From the NCBI GenBank assembly GCA_007750655.1, contig CP036290.1:2914001-2978000 (forward strand): DNA of 64,000 nucleotides, read 5' to 3'. The notes under the pieces were generated by a model. That model was not told the DNA's origin, searched no databases, and saw nothing but the letters and a program-made list of their open reading frames with translations. This DNA is from Rohdeia mirabilis (GTDB lineage: Bacteria; Planctomycetota; UBA1135; GCA-002686595). Below are positions 17,228-29,005 of the stretch, one piece after another (the first letter of the stretch is position 1; every line of letters begins with the position of its first letter). The translations under genes were made by a program, and so were the position numbers.

Positions 17228-17555
17228 AGGTCGACCGCGCTGCGCGGAATGCACCGATGAGCTGCACCGCGAGACCGCGTCGCAGGCCTGCGCCCCGAGA
17301 CTGCGCCGAACGACGGCCTCGCCGAGCGCGCACCGCAACGGCCGTTGCGCACAGGTCGACCGCGACGCGCGGACCGCACCGACGAACGGCGCCAATGAAG
17401 TGCACCGATGAAGTGCACCGATGAAGTGCACCGATCAACGGCACCTATGAACGGCAACGATGAACGGCAACGAAGCACTGCACCGCGAGACTGCGCCACA
17501 TCGCTGCGCCGAGCGACGGCCTCGCCGAACACGCACCGCAACGGTGTTGTGCAGA
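17228..17555 (+). repeat. Diverged tandem duplication containing 13-base repeats (non-coding)
   Basis: Two related units: 17228-17353 and 17353-17555. Each opens with aggtcgaccgcg and later holds tgcaccgcgagac and a shared cgacggcctcgccga to caccgcaacgg stretch (17263-17353 and 17479-17555). Seven 13-base units (17395-17485) are inserted in the second copy only. Confidence 0.75.
17395..17485 (+). repeat. 13-base tandem repeat, 7 copies
   Basis: atgaagtgcaccg three times, then atcaacggcacct, atgaacggcaacg twice, and aagcactgcaccg. The unit is not a multiple of three and no convincing gene overlaps it. Confidence 0.9.
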
Positions 17556-17696
17556 CACGGCACGCCTCGGCGTCCTCGGTGAGCATCGGACCGCGTGTGC
17601 GGCACCGAACCGGCCTCACCGAAACGGCCTCGACGAAACGACCTCGACGGTGCGGCCATCTCGACACGCACCGATCGCTCGCCGCCGAACGCCGCG

Positions 17697-18236
17697 TCAG
17701 TCCGCGAGCGGCCAGGGCGACGGCGCGGGCACGACGGCCGGGAAGTCGGCGTAGGCCACCTTCGGGTCCGACGTCCGTTGGGTCACGCCCGCTCCGTGAC
17801 TCAGGGCCACGCGGTCGACGGGATAGTCGATCTCGATCTCCGGACGACGCGCACCGACCATGACGATCGCGCACGGGCCCGTTCCGCTTCCGACCAGCAC
17901 GTGCCGCGTCCACGCCGGGCAGTGGAAGAAGTCGCCGGCGACGAGCGCGCGTTCGGCCCCCTCGACGATCAGCGTGCAGCTGCCGGACAGGACGAGGAAC
18001 GATTCCTGCGCGTCCTCGGCGTGGTACTGGCAGTTGCGCTCGCCCGGCTCGAGCACGTGAACGTTGATGCCGACCTCACCGAAGCGCGCCTCGGCAGCCG
18101 TGCCTTCGAACGAGCACCAGCGGCCCGCGCCCTCGCAGGAGTTCCAGTGCGCCTCGGCGAGGTTGACGACGAACCAGCCGGCTCCGGCGGGGCGCAGTCC
18201 GGACTCGCTGCGCTCGAGTTTCGCTTCTTCGACCAT
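17697..18236 (-). CDS. Cupin domain protein
   Basis: A 179-residue single-domain cupin. The first cupin motif reads PGERNCQYHAEDAQESFLVLSG, where the usual HxH is reduced to YHAE with a later Glu; the second reads GDFFHCPAWTRHVLVG, with the expected Pro and His. This spacing matches a family of small metal-binding cupins that I know only as uncharacterised. Substrate cannot be inferred. The ATG at 18236 begins MVEEAKLERSESG, where the fold-like sequence starts; the frame is open 71 codons further upstream but that part looks non-coding. It stands alone, convergent with dnaE2. Confidence 0.75.
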   Translation of the reverse strand: MVEEAKLERSESGLRPAGAGWFVVNLAEAHWNSCEGAGRWCSFEGTAAEARFGEVGINVHVLEPGERNCQYHAEDAQESFLVLSGSCTLIVEGAERALVAGDFFHCPAWTRHVLVGSGTGPCAIVMVGARRPEIEIDYPVDRVALSHGAGVTQRTSDPKVAYADFPAVVPAPSPWPLAD

Positions 18237-18534
18237 GGCGACACTGGAGCAGATCCGCCGCGCGAGGTCCACGCCGTGCGCACACGCTCGATCGGCACGA
18301 TCGCCGGGGCTCCGCCGAACGGGGTCCGTCCGGAACCGTGCGCCGACTCGGTCCGCCTGAGTGGGTCCGTCGACGCGGCGACCCGACGCTCGTTCGCATC
18401 CGACCCGTCCGATCGTCCGTTCGGGGTCGCGACCCACGAAGGCACACATCCCGCGCGTTCGGATCGGTCCCGAGCCAAGCCGGTCGCGTCACATGCTCGC
18501 GCCACTCGGCCCTGCCACTTGGTCGCGTCGAGGT

Positions 18535-18612
18535 TGGGGTGAGTGAGGGGAATTGAACCCCCGACCCCCAGAACCACAATCTGGTGCTCTAACCGACTGA
18601 GCTACACCCACC
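18535..18612 (-). tRNA. tRNA-His (anticodon GTG)
   Basis: The minus strand folds as a full cloverleaf: acceptor GTGGGTG with CACTCAC, D arm GCTC/GAGC, anticodon arm CCAGA-TTGTGGT-TCTGG giving anticodon GTG, and T arm GGGGG-TTCAATT-CCCCT. The extra 5' G (18612) typical of tRNA-His faces C73, and CCA is encoded (18537-18535). Confidence 0.97.
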
Positions 18613-18922
18613 AGACGCAACCCTGCCGCGTCGCTCGACTCCCCGAAGGGCGCTCGCAACGCGAAGAGGGCGGGGAGGATCGCTCGGACCCCGCAGGAAG
18701 TCAAGCGACGGCTGGGGCGGATCGGTCCCAGCGGTGGTCATCGCGGCCGGACCGGCACCCTGGGACGAGAGAAGTTCGATCCGCGAGCGGGGAGCGACCG
18801 ATGAAGCGCCCGGAGGTCCTGCCCCCGCCACCCCGGAGGCCACCGCTCCGCCGCCGTCTCGGCCGCGCGTCCGCCCGCGAGTGGGCGACCCGGCCGAGCG
18901 CACCACACCGCACGCTCGAACC
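18613..18922. other. 310-bp intergenic region, tRNA-His to beta-barrel gene
   Basis: Holds the tRNA-His promoter at 18676-18704. An open plus frame from 18734 runs into the beta-barrel gene but its first 63 codons are Pro/Arg-rich and lack a signal peptide, so they were left out. Nothing else recognised. Confidence 0.6.
18676..18704 (-). promoter_or_regulatory. Promoter of tRNA-His
   Basis: On the minus strand TTGACT (18704-18699), a 17-base spacer and GATCCT (18681-18676) form a good housekeeping sigma factor promoter about 64 bases before the tRNA 5' end. This is the best -35 box in the window. Confidence 0.65.
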
Positions 18923-19711
18923 ATGGCCACCGACCACTTCCTCGTCCGCTCCGTCCTGATCGCCGCCGCGCTCCTCCTCGGAGGCTGCCAAGCGCCGAGC
19001 GTCGACCTCATGCCGCGCCTGATGCGCCTGGACCTCGACGGGGACTTCGCCGCGAGCAGCTCGGCGATCTCCGCGGCCACCACCTGGGACGAACTGGGCC
19101 TCGACGACGCGTCCACCGTTTTCTCGCCGCGCGCCGACCTGCACATGGGGCCGTTCGACGTGACGCTCGACTACGCCGCTGCGGACTTCTCCGGCCAGGG
19201 CACGACCGGCGCCCAGCTCGAACTCGACGGCATCACGATCGCCGCCGGCACCGCGGTCGAGTCCGACTTCGACCTGGCCGTCTGGCGCCTGACCAGCACC
19301 TACGACTTCTTCCCGACCGAGGTGGCCACCGTCGGCCTCGGCGTCGGCCTCGCGGCACTCGACATCGAGTCCTCGGTCGTCAACATCTCGAACAGCGACC
19401 GCATCACCACCGACGAGGTCGTGCCGCTCCCCTACCTCGCCCTGCGCGGCGGCATGGAATGGGGCAACCTCGAGGCCCAGGGCCTGCTCGGCCTCCTGTC
19501 GCTCGACGTCGGCGACGCGGAGGCCAGCTACGTCGACCTCGACCTGTTCCTGCGCTACCGACTGCTGGGCGGCGAGGACCGCATGCGCGTGTCCTTGGTG
19601 CTGGGCTATCGCTACGCCGACCTCGATGCGGAGTACGACGACGGCAGCGACCGCGTCGCGATCGAGACCCGGATCAGCGGCCCCTACTTCGGCGGATCGG
19701 TCACGTTCTGA
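18923..19711 (+). CDS. Outer-membrane beta-barrel lipoprotein
   Basis: A 262-residue exported protein starting at ATG 18923 with a short signal and lipobox LLGGC. The mature part alternates polar and non-polar residues in strands of about ten, with turns at MGPFDVTLDYAAADF, DLAVWRLTSTYDF, VGLGVGLAALDIES, YLALRGGMEWGN, LRYRLLGGEDRMRVSLVLGYRYADLD and a terminal ISGPYFGGSVTF ending in Phe. That is the pattern of an eight- to ten-strand outer-membrane barrel. No transported substrate or partner can be named. A lipid-anchored barrel is unusual, so the lipobox could instead be a chance Cys in an ordinary signal peptide. Confidence 0.65.
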   Translation: MATDHFLVRSVLIAAALLLGGCQAPSVDLMPRLMRLDLDGDFAASSSAISAATTWDELGLDDASTVFSPRADLHMGPFDVTLDYAAADFSGQGTTGAQLELDGITIAAGTAVESDFDLAVWRLTSTYDFFPTEVATVGLGVGLAALDIESSVVNISNSDRITTDEVVPLPYLALRGGMEWGNLEAQGLLGLLSLDVGDAEASYVDLDLFLRYRLLGGEDRMRVSLVLGYRYADLDAEYDDGSDRVAIETRISGPYFGGSVTF

Positions 19712-20224
19712 GGCGCGTCGCGCGTCCGGACGGCGATCCGCACGCCAGGTGGGCCGCGTCCCAGTACCGCGCTGCGAAGATCCGGCCCTGCCGACGTGCG
19801 GCCGCTGCTCGGCGCCGTCGGTCGTGCGGCCTCGGATCGCACGAACTCGTGCGCAACGGCGCAGCGGCGCGTGCCGTGCACCGCACGGCGACGCGTCGGA
19901 ACGCGCGACCGACTCCGTGTCCCGATCAGCACGGGCGCAGCGCGCCACACGGTCGGTTCGGCTCCGACCTGCTCGGACCCGACGTCGCCCGGTCGGCCCC
20001 GGTTCGACGGCGAAGCGGAGTTCGACGGCGGCATCGGATCGCGGTGCGACGCGGGTGGTGCGCGCCAAAGCCGCCTCCACCACCCCAGCGGGGCGCCGCT
20101 CGCCCAGCCCCGCTCCCCCGCCTGTTTCCACCGGCGCGCGGTGACCCGTGGCCGAGCTCGTGCGGCACCCCGTGCAGCACCGTCGTCCGACGGCCCCGGC
20201 CCGCGCGACTGGTAGAGTCGCGCC
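19712..20224. other. 513-bp intergenic region without recognised gene
   Basis: Frames on both strands are Arg/Pro/Ser-rich and unlike any family I know. The only signal seen is the promoter-like TAGAGT just before the ThiF-like gene. Confidence 0.6.
20213..20218 (+). promoter_or_regulatory. Putative -10 hexamer TAGAGT, leaderless spacing
   Basis: GGTAGAGT ends six bases before the GTG start at 20225 of the ThiF-like gene. Confidence 0.45.
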
Positions 20225-21417
20225 GTGGACTCGAACGACCGATCGACGGCGCCCGCTGGCGGCGACCCCGAGGGCGGCGCGCCGCGCTTCGACCGTCAGA
20301 CGCGCTTCGCGCCGCTCGGCGAAGCGGGTCAGGCGCGGCTCGCGTCGGCACGCGTCCTGGTCGTCGGTTGCGGCGCGCTCGGCGGAGCGCTCGCGCAGTC
20401 GCTCCACCGTTCCGGAGTGGGCGCGCTGGTGCTGGTCGATCGCGACGTGGTCGAACTCTCCAACCTACCGCGCCAGGTGCTCTTCGATCTGGAGCACGCC
20501 CGCCGCCGGGTTCCCAAAGTGGACGCGGCGCGCGAGACGCTCGAACGCGCGGGGGGTCCGACGCGGATCGAGACGCACGCCACGCACCTGGGCGCGCGCG
20601 AGCTCGGACGCCTCGGGCGCACCGCCGACCTGATCCTCGACGGCACCGACAACCTGGCGACGCGCTACCTGATCAACGACTACGCGGTGAAGCGCCGCCA
20701 ACCGTGGATCTACGGCGGCGTCGTCGGTGGCTCCGGCCTGGTGCTCGCGGTGGTGCCCGGCGGACCGTGCCTGCGCTGCCTGTTCCCCGATCCCCCGCCG
20801 CCCGGGAGCCTCGCCACCTGCGACAGCGCGGGCGTGGTCCAACCTGCTGTGGCCGCGGTCGCCGCACTGCAGGCCGGCACGGCGCTGCGACTGTTGACCG
20901 CCTCACCGGACACGAGCGCGAGCGGTCCGGGCGCCGCCGAGTCGGGCGCGCATGTGGCCGGCGGCGGGAGCGGTGCGCGCGGGCCGGAACCCGGTCCGGT
21001 GGACATGGGCACACCCCGTGCTCACGACGGACGCACTCTCGACGGGACCGGACGCCTGCTCGAGGTCGACGCCTGGAACGGAAGCGTTCGCCAGCTCGAT
21101 CTGACGCGCGACCCCCACTGTCCGTGCTGTGGCCAGCGCCGCTTCGACTTCCTGACCCAGTCGCTCGCGCGCGGACCCGAAGTGTTGTGCGGACGCAACG
21201 CCGTCGAGGTTCCGGGCACCGTGGGTACGCGACTGGACACGGAGGCGGTCGTGCGTCGTCTGGACAGTTCGAGCGCGTCGACCCTCGAACGCAGCGGCGA
21301 CCTGCTGCGCTTTCGTACCGACGGCCTGACGGTCACGCTCTTCGCCGACGGACGCGCCCTGGTCGAGGGAACCGAGGACGTGGAGCGAGCCCGCGCGGTG
21401 TGCGACCGCTTGCTCTC

Positions 21418-21421
<4 letters not shown>
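20225..21421 (+). CDS. ThiF/MoeB-family E1-like adenylyltransferase
   Basis: A 398-residue member of the family that adenylates the C-terminal glycine of small ubiquitin-like sulfur carriers (MoaD, ThiS). Visible are the Rossmann motif VLVVGCGALGG, the RQVLF loop, GTDNLATRYLIND, a Zn site built from CLRC and a later CPCC, and ATCDSAGV, where the crossover Cys sits. A Gly/Ser-rich linker (about residues 238-280) interrupts the C-terminal part, and the last 80 residues (GRNAVEVPGT onward) form a small domain seen in some MoeB-like proteins. The overlapping nucleotidyltransferase and moaA elsewhere in the window favour molybdopterin over thiamine; the carrier protein itself is not here. Confidence 0.85.
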
Positions 21422-25577
<4,156 letters not shown>

Positions 25578-25601
25578 GGGCAGCATCGGCGGCGCCGGTC
25601 G

Positions 25602-25644
25602 GAGCGGCTCCCCGCGGACCACGTGGGTCCACGGGGGGCCGCTC
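25602..25644. terminator. Bidirectional terminator hairpin
   Basis: Arms gagcggctccccgcggacc and gggtccacggggggccgctc pair with two mismatches around a loop of about four bases. It sits between two convergent stop codons (25577 and 25648). No T-run follows. Confidence 0.7.
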
Positions 25645-25647
25645 GCG

Positions 25648-26868
25648 TCACAGCACGATTCGGAACGGCGCCGAGACCCGTCCACTGAGCAGGTCGACGG
25701 CCTGCAACGTCAGGCCGAGCCCACCACCGGGCCCCGTGCCCGCCCCCACCGAGGAGACGTTCGCCGGTAGGGCGAGCGAGCCCTCGGAGTCGAGCCAGTA
25801 GATCGGCAGGCTCGGCCCGGCGAGGAGGGCGGTGAGCAGCGGATCGTTCATGTCGACCGCGAGTCCGCCGAAGCCGGACAGTTCGGGCGTCGGGAACCAA
25901 CCGGCCGCACCGGCACCCACGAGGAGCGCCGGTCCACCGGGCGTACCGTTCTGGACCACCCCGCGGCCGTTGGAGCCGCCGACGGCCCCCTCGAGCCACA
26001 GGCTGAGGGGCTGCTCGGGGCCGAGATGGATGAGCGCGTCCAACTCCTCGCCTCCCAGCGCGAGATCGGCCTCGTCCGCGACGATGCGCGCCAGAGCACC
26101 GAGCGCGAGCACCGCGCCGTCGAACTCCGACGGCGACTGCACCGCGACCCACACCTCGCCCGACACGACTTCGAGGCCGTGGACGTCACCGATGCTCGCC
26201 GACGATCCCGTCGCGAGCGCGAGCGCGTCGCTCACGTCGTCCTCGGCGAACAGCCGCGTCAGGACGCCGCTCTCGTCGAGTGCCAGCACGTCGCCGTTCT
26301 GCACCGGCCCGAGGACCGCGGTGTCCACGTCGGCCGCGAGCGAGAAGACGAGTCGCCCGCCTCCGAAGAGGCCCGGAGCACCGGGCACGGCCCCGTCGAA
26401 CGCGAACGCGTCGACGTCGATGTCCAGAGCCGCGTCACCGAGGGCGAGCGCGATCTGGTCCTCGGCCACCGCCACCCGGAAGACGCCGTCCGCGTCGAGC
26501 CGCACCAGGTCGCCGTCGAGGAACCCGCCGTCGTCCGACAGGAACGACATGTAGAGGTCACCCGCCGCGGCGACGCTCCCCCGCAGCGCCGCCCCGTCCA
26601 CGTCGCGCGGCGCGAAGTCCGCGAGGGCGAACCAGTGTCCGACCGTGAACCAGGGCGCCGGACGCGCTCCCGCACCGACCGCCATGAGATCGGTGTCGGT
26701 CAGGACGGGGAGCGCCGCATCGAGCGCGCCCACGTCGTTCGTCGTCGAGACCAGGAAGCGCTCGGTCGAGCCCTGGGCGAAGGCGGGCGCCGTGAGTCCG
26801 GCGAGGAGGGCGGCGATGCCGAGCGGGCCGAAGCCGCGGAGGTGGAAGTCGTTGATCGAGGTCTGCAC
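25648..26868 (-). CDS. Secreted protein with two internal repeat modules
   Basis: A 406-residue protein starting at GTG 26868. Residues 1-31 form a signal peptide cut after APAFA. Two similar stretches follow: LYMSFLSDDGGFLDGDLVRLDADGV and VFSLAADVDTAVLGPVQNGDVLALD, each followed by an Asp-rich AVAEDQIALAL or LFAEDDVSDAL helix and a DVDAFAF or DVHGLEV strand. Such repeats are common in secreted planctomycete proteins annotated only as hypothetical. The end GRVSAPFRIVL resembles a closing beta strand. No enzyme motif or sorting signal was recognised. Confidence 0.7.
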   Translation of the reverse strand: MQTSINDFHLRGFGPLGIAALLAGLTAPAFAQGSTERFLVSTTNDVGALDAALPVLTDTDLMAVGAGARPAPWFTVGHWFALADFAPRDVDGAALRGSVAAAGDLYMSFLSDDGGFLDGDLVRLDADGVFRVAVAEDQIALALGDAALDIDVDAFAFDGAVPGAPGLFGGGRLVFSLAADVDTAVLGPVQNGDVLALDESGVLTRLFAEDDVSDALALATGSSASIGDVHGLEVVSGEVWVAVQSPSEFDGAVLALGALARIVADEADLALGGEELDALIHLGPEQPLSLWLEGAVGGSNGRGVVQNGTPGGPALLVGAGAAGWFPTPELSGFGGLAVDMNDPLLTALLAGPSLPIYWLDSEGSLALPANVSSVGAGTGPGGGLGLTLQAVDLLSGRVSAPFRIVL

Positions 26869-27220
26869 GTTGAAGTCAGGTTGTTGGGTTCGATGGGTAC
26901 GAGCGTGGTCCGCGGCCAGGTCTCACGAGGACCGACGCGCGCCACGCAGGAAGGACCGACGCCAGCTCGATCGGTTGCGGCTGGAGCGCTCGAAGTCGTC
27001 GCGACGCGAACGTCCGCGGCAGGTCGACCGCGAGCGATCGAGCGTCGACGCGCGACGTGCGACCCGCGCTCCGATCCGTCGGGTCTCGGCCGGATCCGCG
27101 GGCACCGCGCGCGAGCCGTCACCCCGCCCGGGGACCTCTTGCGCCGCGCGCCTTCCGACGCGAACGCTCCCACCCGCGGCGCCGGGAACCGCGCCGCGAC
27201 CACGCCGCTAGACTGCGTCG
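26869..27220. other. 352-bp divergent intergenic region
   Basis: Must contain the promoters of both flanking genes. On the plus side TAGACT at 27209-27214 is a good -10 candidate; nothing convincing was seen for the minus side. Confidence 0.5.
27209..27214 (+). promoter_or_regulatory. Putative -10 hexamer TAGACT, leaderless spacing
   Basis: GCTAGACT ends six bases before the ATG at 27221. Confidence 0.45.
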
Positions 27221-28060
27221 ATGCGCCATTCCCGCTCCGACCCCCACGCCGCGCACGGGCCCTCGGCGACCTCGCCTCGGGGCCCTGCAACCGTCCTGGC
27301 ACGCGCCGCCTGCAGCGCCGCGCTCGCCGTCGCCGCCGCGAGCGCGCTGGTCGGATGCAGCGGAGCGGACGCTTCGGAACGAGCCGCCGCACTCCCCACC
27401 GGGTGGAGCACCGCGCACAGCACGCGCTTCGAGGAACTGCTCGACCGACACCTGCCGCTCGGCACGTCGACGGCCCTTCCGCCGGCCCAACTGGCAGAGC
27501 TCGACGCCACCCTCGACGCCGAGCCGCCGCGCGCGACGCGAGCCGCCCTGTGGCTCGCACGCGCCGCCCATCCGGACGCGGACGCGGCTCTGCTCGCGCG
27601 GCTGGAACGGCGCGCCGCGGGCCCGGCGCGCGAGGACGACGCCGGTGACTGCACGGCGGCCGCGGCGCTCGCCCGGCGACCGCTCGATCCGAACGCCGTG
27701 GATCGACTCGTCGAACTGGCGATCGGCGACACCGCCCACCCCGACCTCGAGGTGCGCGTCGAGTGCGCGATCGCCGCGCTCGACCACGGTCGCGAAGACG
27801 TCCTGCCCCTGCTCGTGCGCGTGCTGCGCATCGACACGCCGAGCGAGGCGCGCGAAGGAGCGTTGACCGACTCGCCCTCCACCGCCTGGGTGCGCGGTCG
27901 TGCGGACGAGGCCTTGTGCCAACTGTTCGGGCTCGAGGTCGCCGTGCGGACCGACCTGCCGCTCGCCCAGCGCGAGGCCTGGGCGGACGGGCTCGAGCGA
28001 CTGGTGGCCGAGCATGCGGCCACGCGTGAAGACTCGCCGGCGGACACCAGCGGTCACTGA
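27221..28060 (+). CDS. Lipoprotein with HEAT-like helices
   Basis: A 279-residue protein with an N-terminal hydrophobic stretch (residues 24-44) and lipobox-like LVGC, so probably a lipoprotein, though its n-region is long. The rest is helical and Leu/Ala-rich, with repeated units such as PNAVDRLVELAIGD and REDVLPLLVRVLRI that suggest HEAT-like repeats. No catalytic motif is visible and no role can be named. It converges on the VLRF1-like gene. Confidence 0.6.
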   Translation: MRHSRSDPHAAHGPSATSPRGPATVLARAACSAALAVAAASALVGCSGADASERAAALPTGWSTAHSTRFEELLDRHLPLGTSTALPPAQLAELDATLDAEPPRATRAALWLARAAHPDADAALLARLERRAAGPAREDDAGDCTAAAALARRPLDPNAVDRLVELAIGDTAHPDLEVRVECAIAALDHGREDVLPLLVRVLRIDTPSEAREGALTDSPSTAWVRGRADEALCQLFGLEVAVRTDLPLAQREAWADGLERLVAEHAATREDSPADTSGH

Positions 28061-28196
28061 CCGTCACACGACGCGCGGTGAACGCGGCCCGACTTCACGC
28101 TGTCTATCGAAGTGCCTCGCTGACCGAAGCTCGCAGCTCGCGTGACATCCAAGACGTCGACCGGCACCGCATCCACCACCGTGTCGGCCTCGGCCC

Positions 28197-28868
28197 TCAG
28201 TCCGCGAGCCGCTCCACGCGCCCGTGGCACAGGAAGCGGTAGGTCCGCAGCACGAGGTCGCTGGTCGGACGCGGCAGATCGCGCGGGATGCGCGTCGGCA
28301 CCACGTCGCGCCCGAACGGCGGCCGTGGATCGGCGTCGAACAACGACGCCCACAGTCGCACGGGACAGCTGACGAACAGGCGCTGCGGCGGTCCGAACGT
28401 CTCCCACCAGGTCACCAGGCGCTCGCTCGTCTCCGACATCAGCAGGTCCGCGTTCTGCAGCCGCAGCCGCGAGCCGTAGCGAGACTTTCCCTTCGACTTC
28501 AGGTGCGTCGGCTGTGCGCGTCCCTTGCCGCGCACGACGTAGCGCCGGAAGCTCTTGGTCTCGACGCACACGCCATCCTCGAACCAACCGAGCGACGTGG
28601 CCCCCGCCTGCATCAGGACGACCGCGTGGGCGCCGAGCCGTTCGGGCAGAGAGCCGACGTAGTCGAACAGGCCGCCGCACTCGGGGTCGATCGGCGCGAC
28701 GAGCGGCGGGTGGATCCGCAGCCGTCCGTCGGTGGAGTCGAACCAGCGCTGCTCGGGCTCGACGACGAACGACCGCACGTCGGCCAACGCCAGCAGCGTG
28801 GCGGCGGCGTCGCCCACGTGGAAGGTGGCGGGGAGGTCGGGCTCGTCGTCGGGCGGGGTGCCAGCCAT
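28197..28868 (-). CDS. VLRF1-like (Vms1/ANKZF1-type) release-factor domain protein
   Basis: A 223-residue protein starting at ATG 28868. The centre reads KSFRRYVVRGKGRAQPTHL, then KGKSRYGSRLRLQNADLLMSET and LVTWWETFGPPQRLFVSCPVRLWASLF. This matches the eRF1-like VLRF1 domain: a GxxQ catalytic loop (here GRAQ), a basic loop, an R-LRxxN helix and the IFIxxP-like strand. In yeast Vms1 and human ANKZF1 this domain cuts the peptidyl-tRNA of stalled ribosomes; bacterial relatives are predicted from sequence analysis. A role in ribosome rescue is therefore plausible but inferred. It is single and lacks the zinc finger and ankyrin parts of eukaryotic proteins. Confidence 0.65.
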   Translation of the reverse strand: MAGTPPDDEPDLPATFHVGDAAATLLALADVRSFVVEPEQRWFDSTDGRLRIHPPLVAPIDPECGGLFDYVGSLPERLGAHAVVLMQAGATSLGWFEDGVCVETKSFRRYVVRGKGRAQPTHLKSKGKSRYGSRLRLQNADLLMSETSERLVTWWETFGPPQRLFVSCPVRLWASLFDADPRPPFGRDVVPTRIPRDLPRPTSDLVLRTYRFLCHGRVERLAD

Positions 28869-29005
28869 CGACCAGAGGATGCCACGGCCAGGCACGCCGC
28901 CGTGTGCCACTCCACCGGTCCGACGCCTCCCGGTTCGCAGCGGTCGCACGACGCCGCGATACGCGCCGGCGACGGGCGTCGCGAGCGCGGACCGCGGTTC
29001 GGTCC

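Larger units (their letters stand above)
17094..17696. other. 603-bp intergenic region between dnaE2 and the cupin gene
   Basis: Lies between two convergent genes. It holds the 17228-17555 duplication, the 13-base tract and, at 17605-17650, further short cctcgacgaaa-like repeats. Frames here are low-complexity and match nothing I recognise. No clear terminator hairpin was seen. Confidence 0.7.

Noticed and set aside
14673..17444. A 923-codon minus frame over dnaE2
   Set aside because: Mirror of the repeat tracts; contains no recognisable fold and crosses the dnaE2 stop.
17395..17485. A CRISPR array
   Set aside because: Repeats of 13 bases are directly adjacent with no spacers, and no cas gene is nearby.
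18734..18922. A longer beta-barrel protein starting at 18734
   Set aside because: The first 63 codons are Pro/Arg-rich and would bury the signal peptide that starts at 18923.
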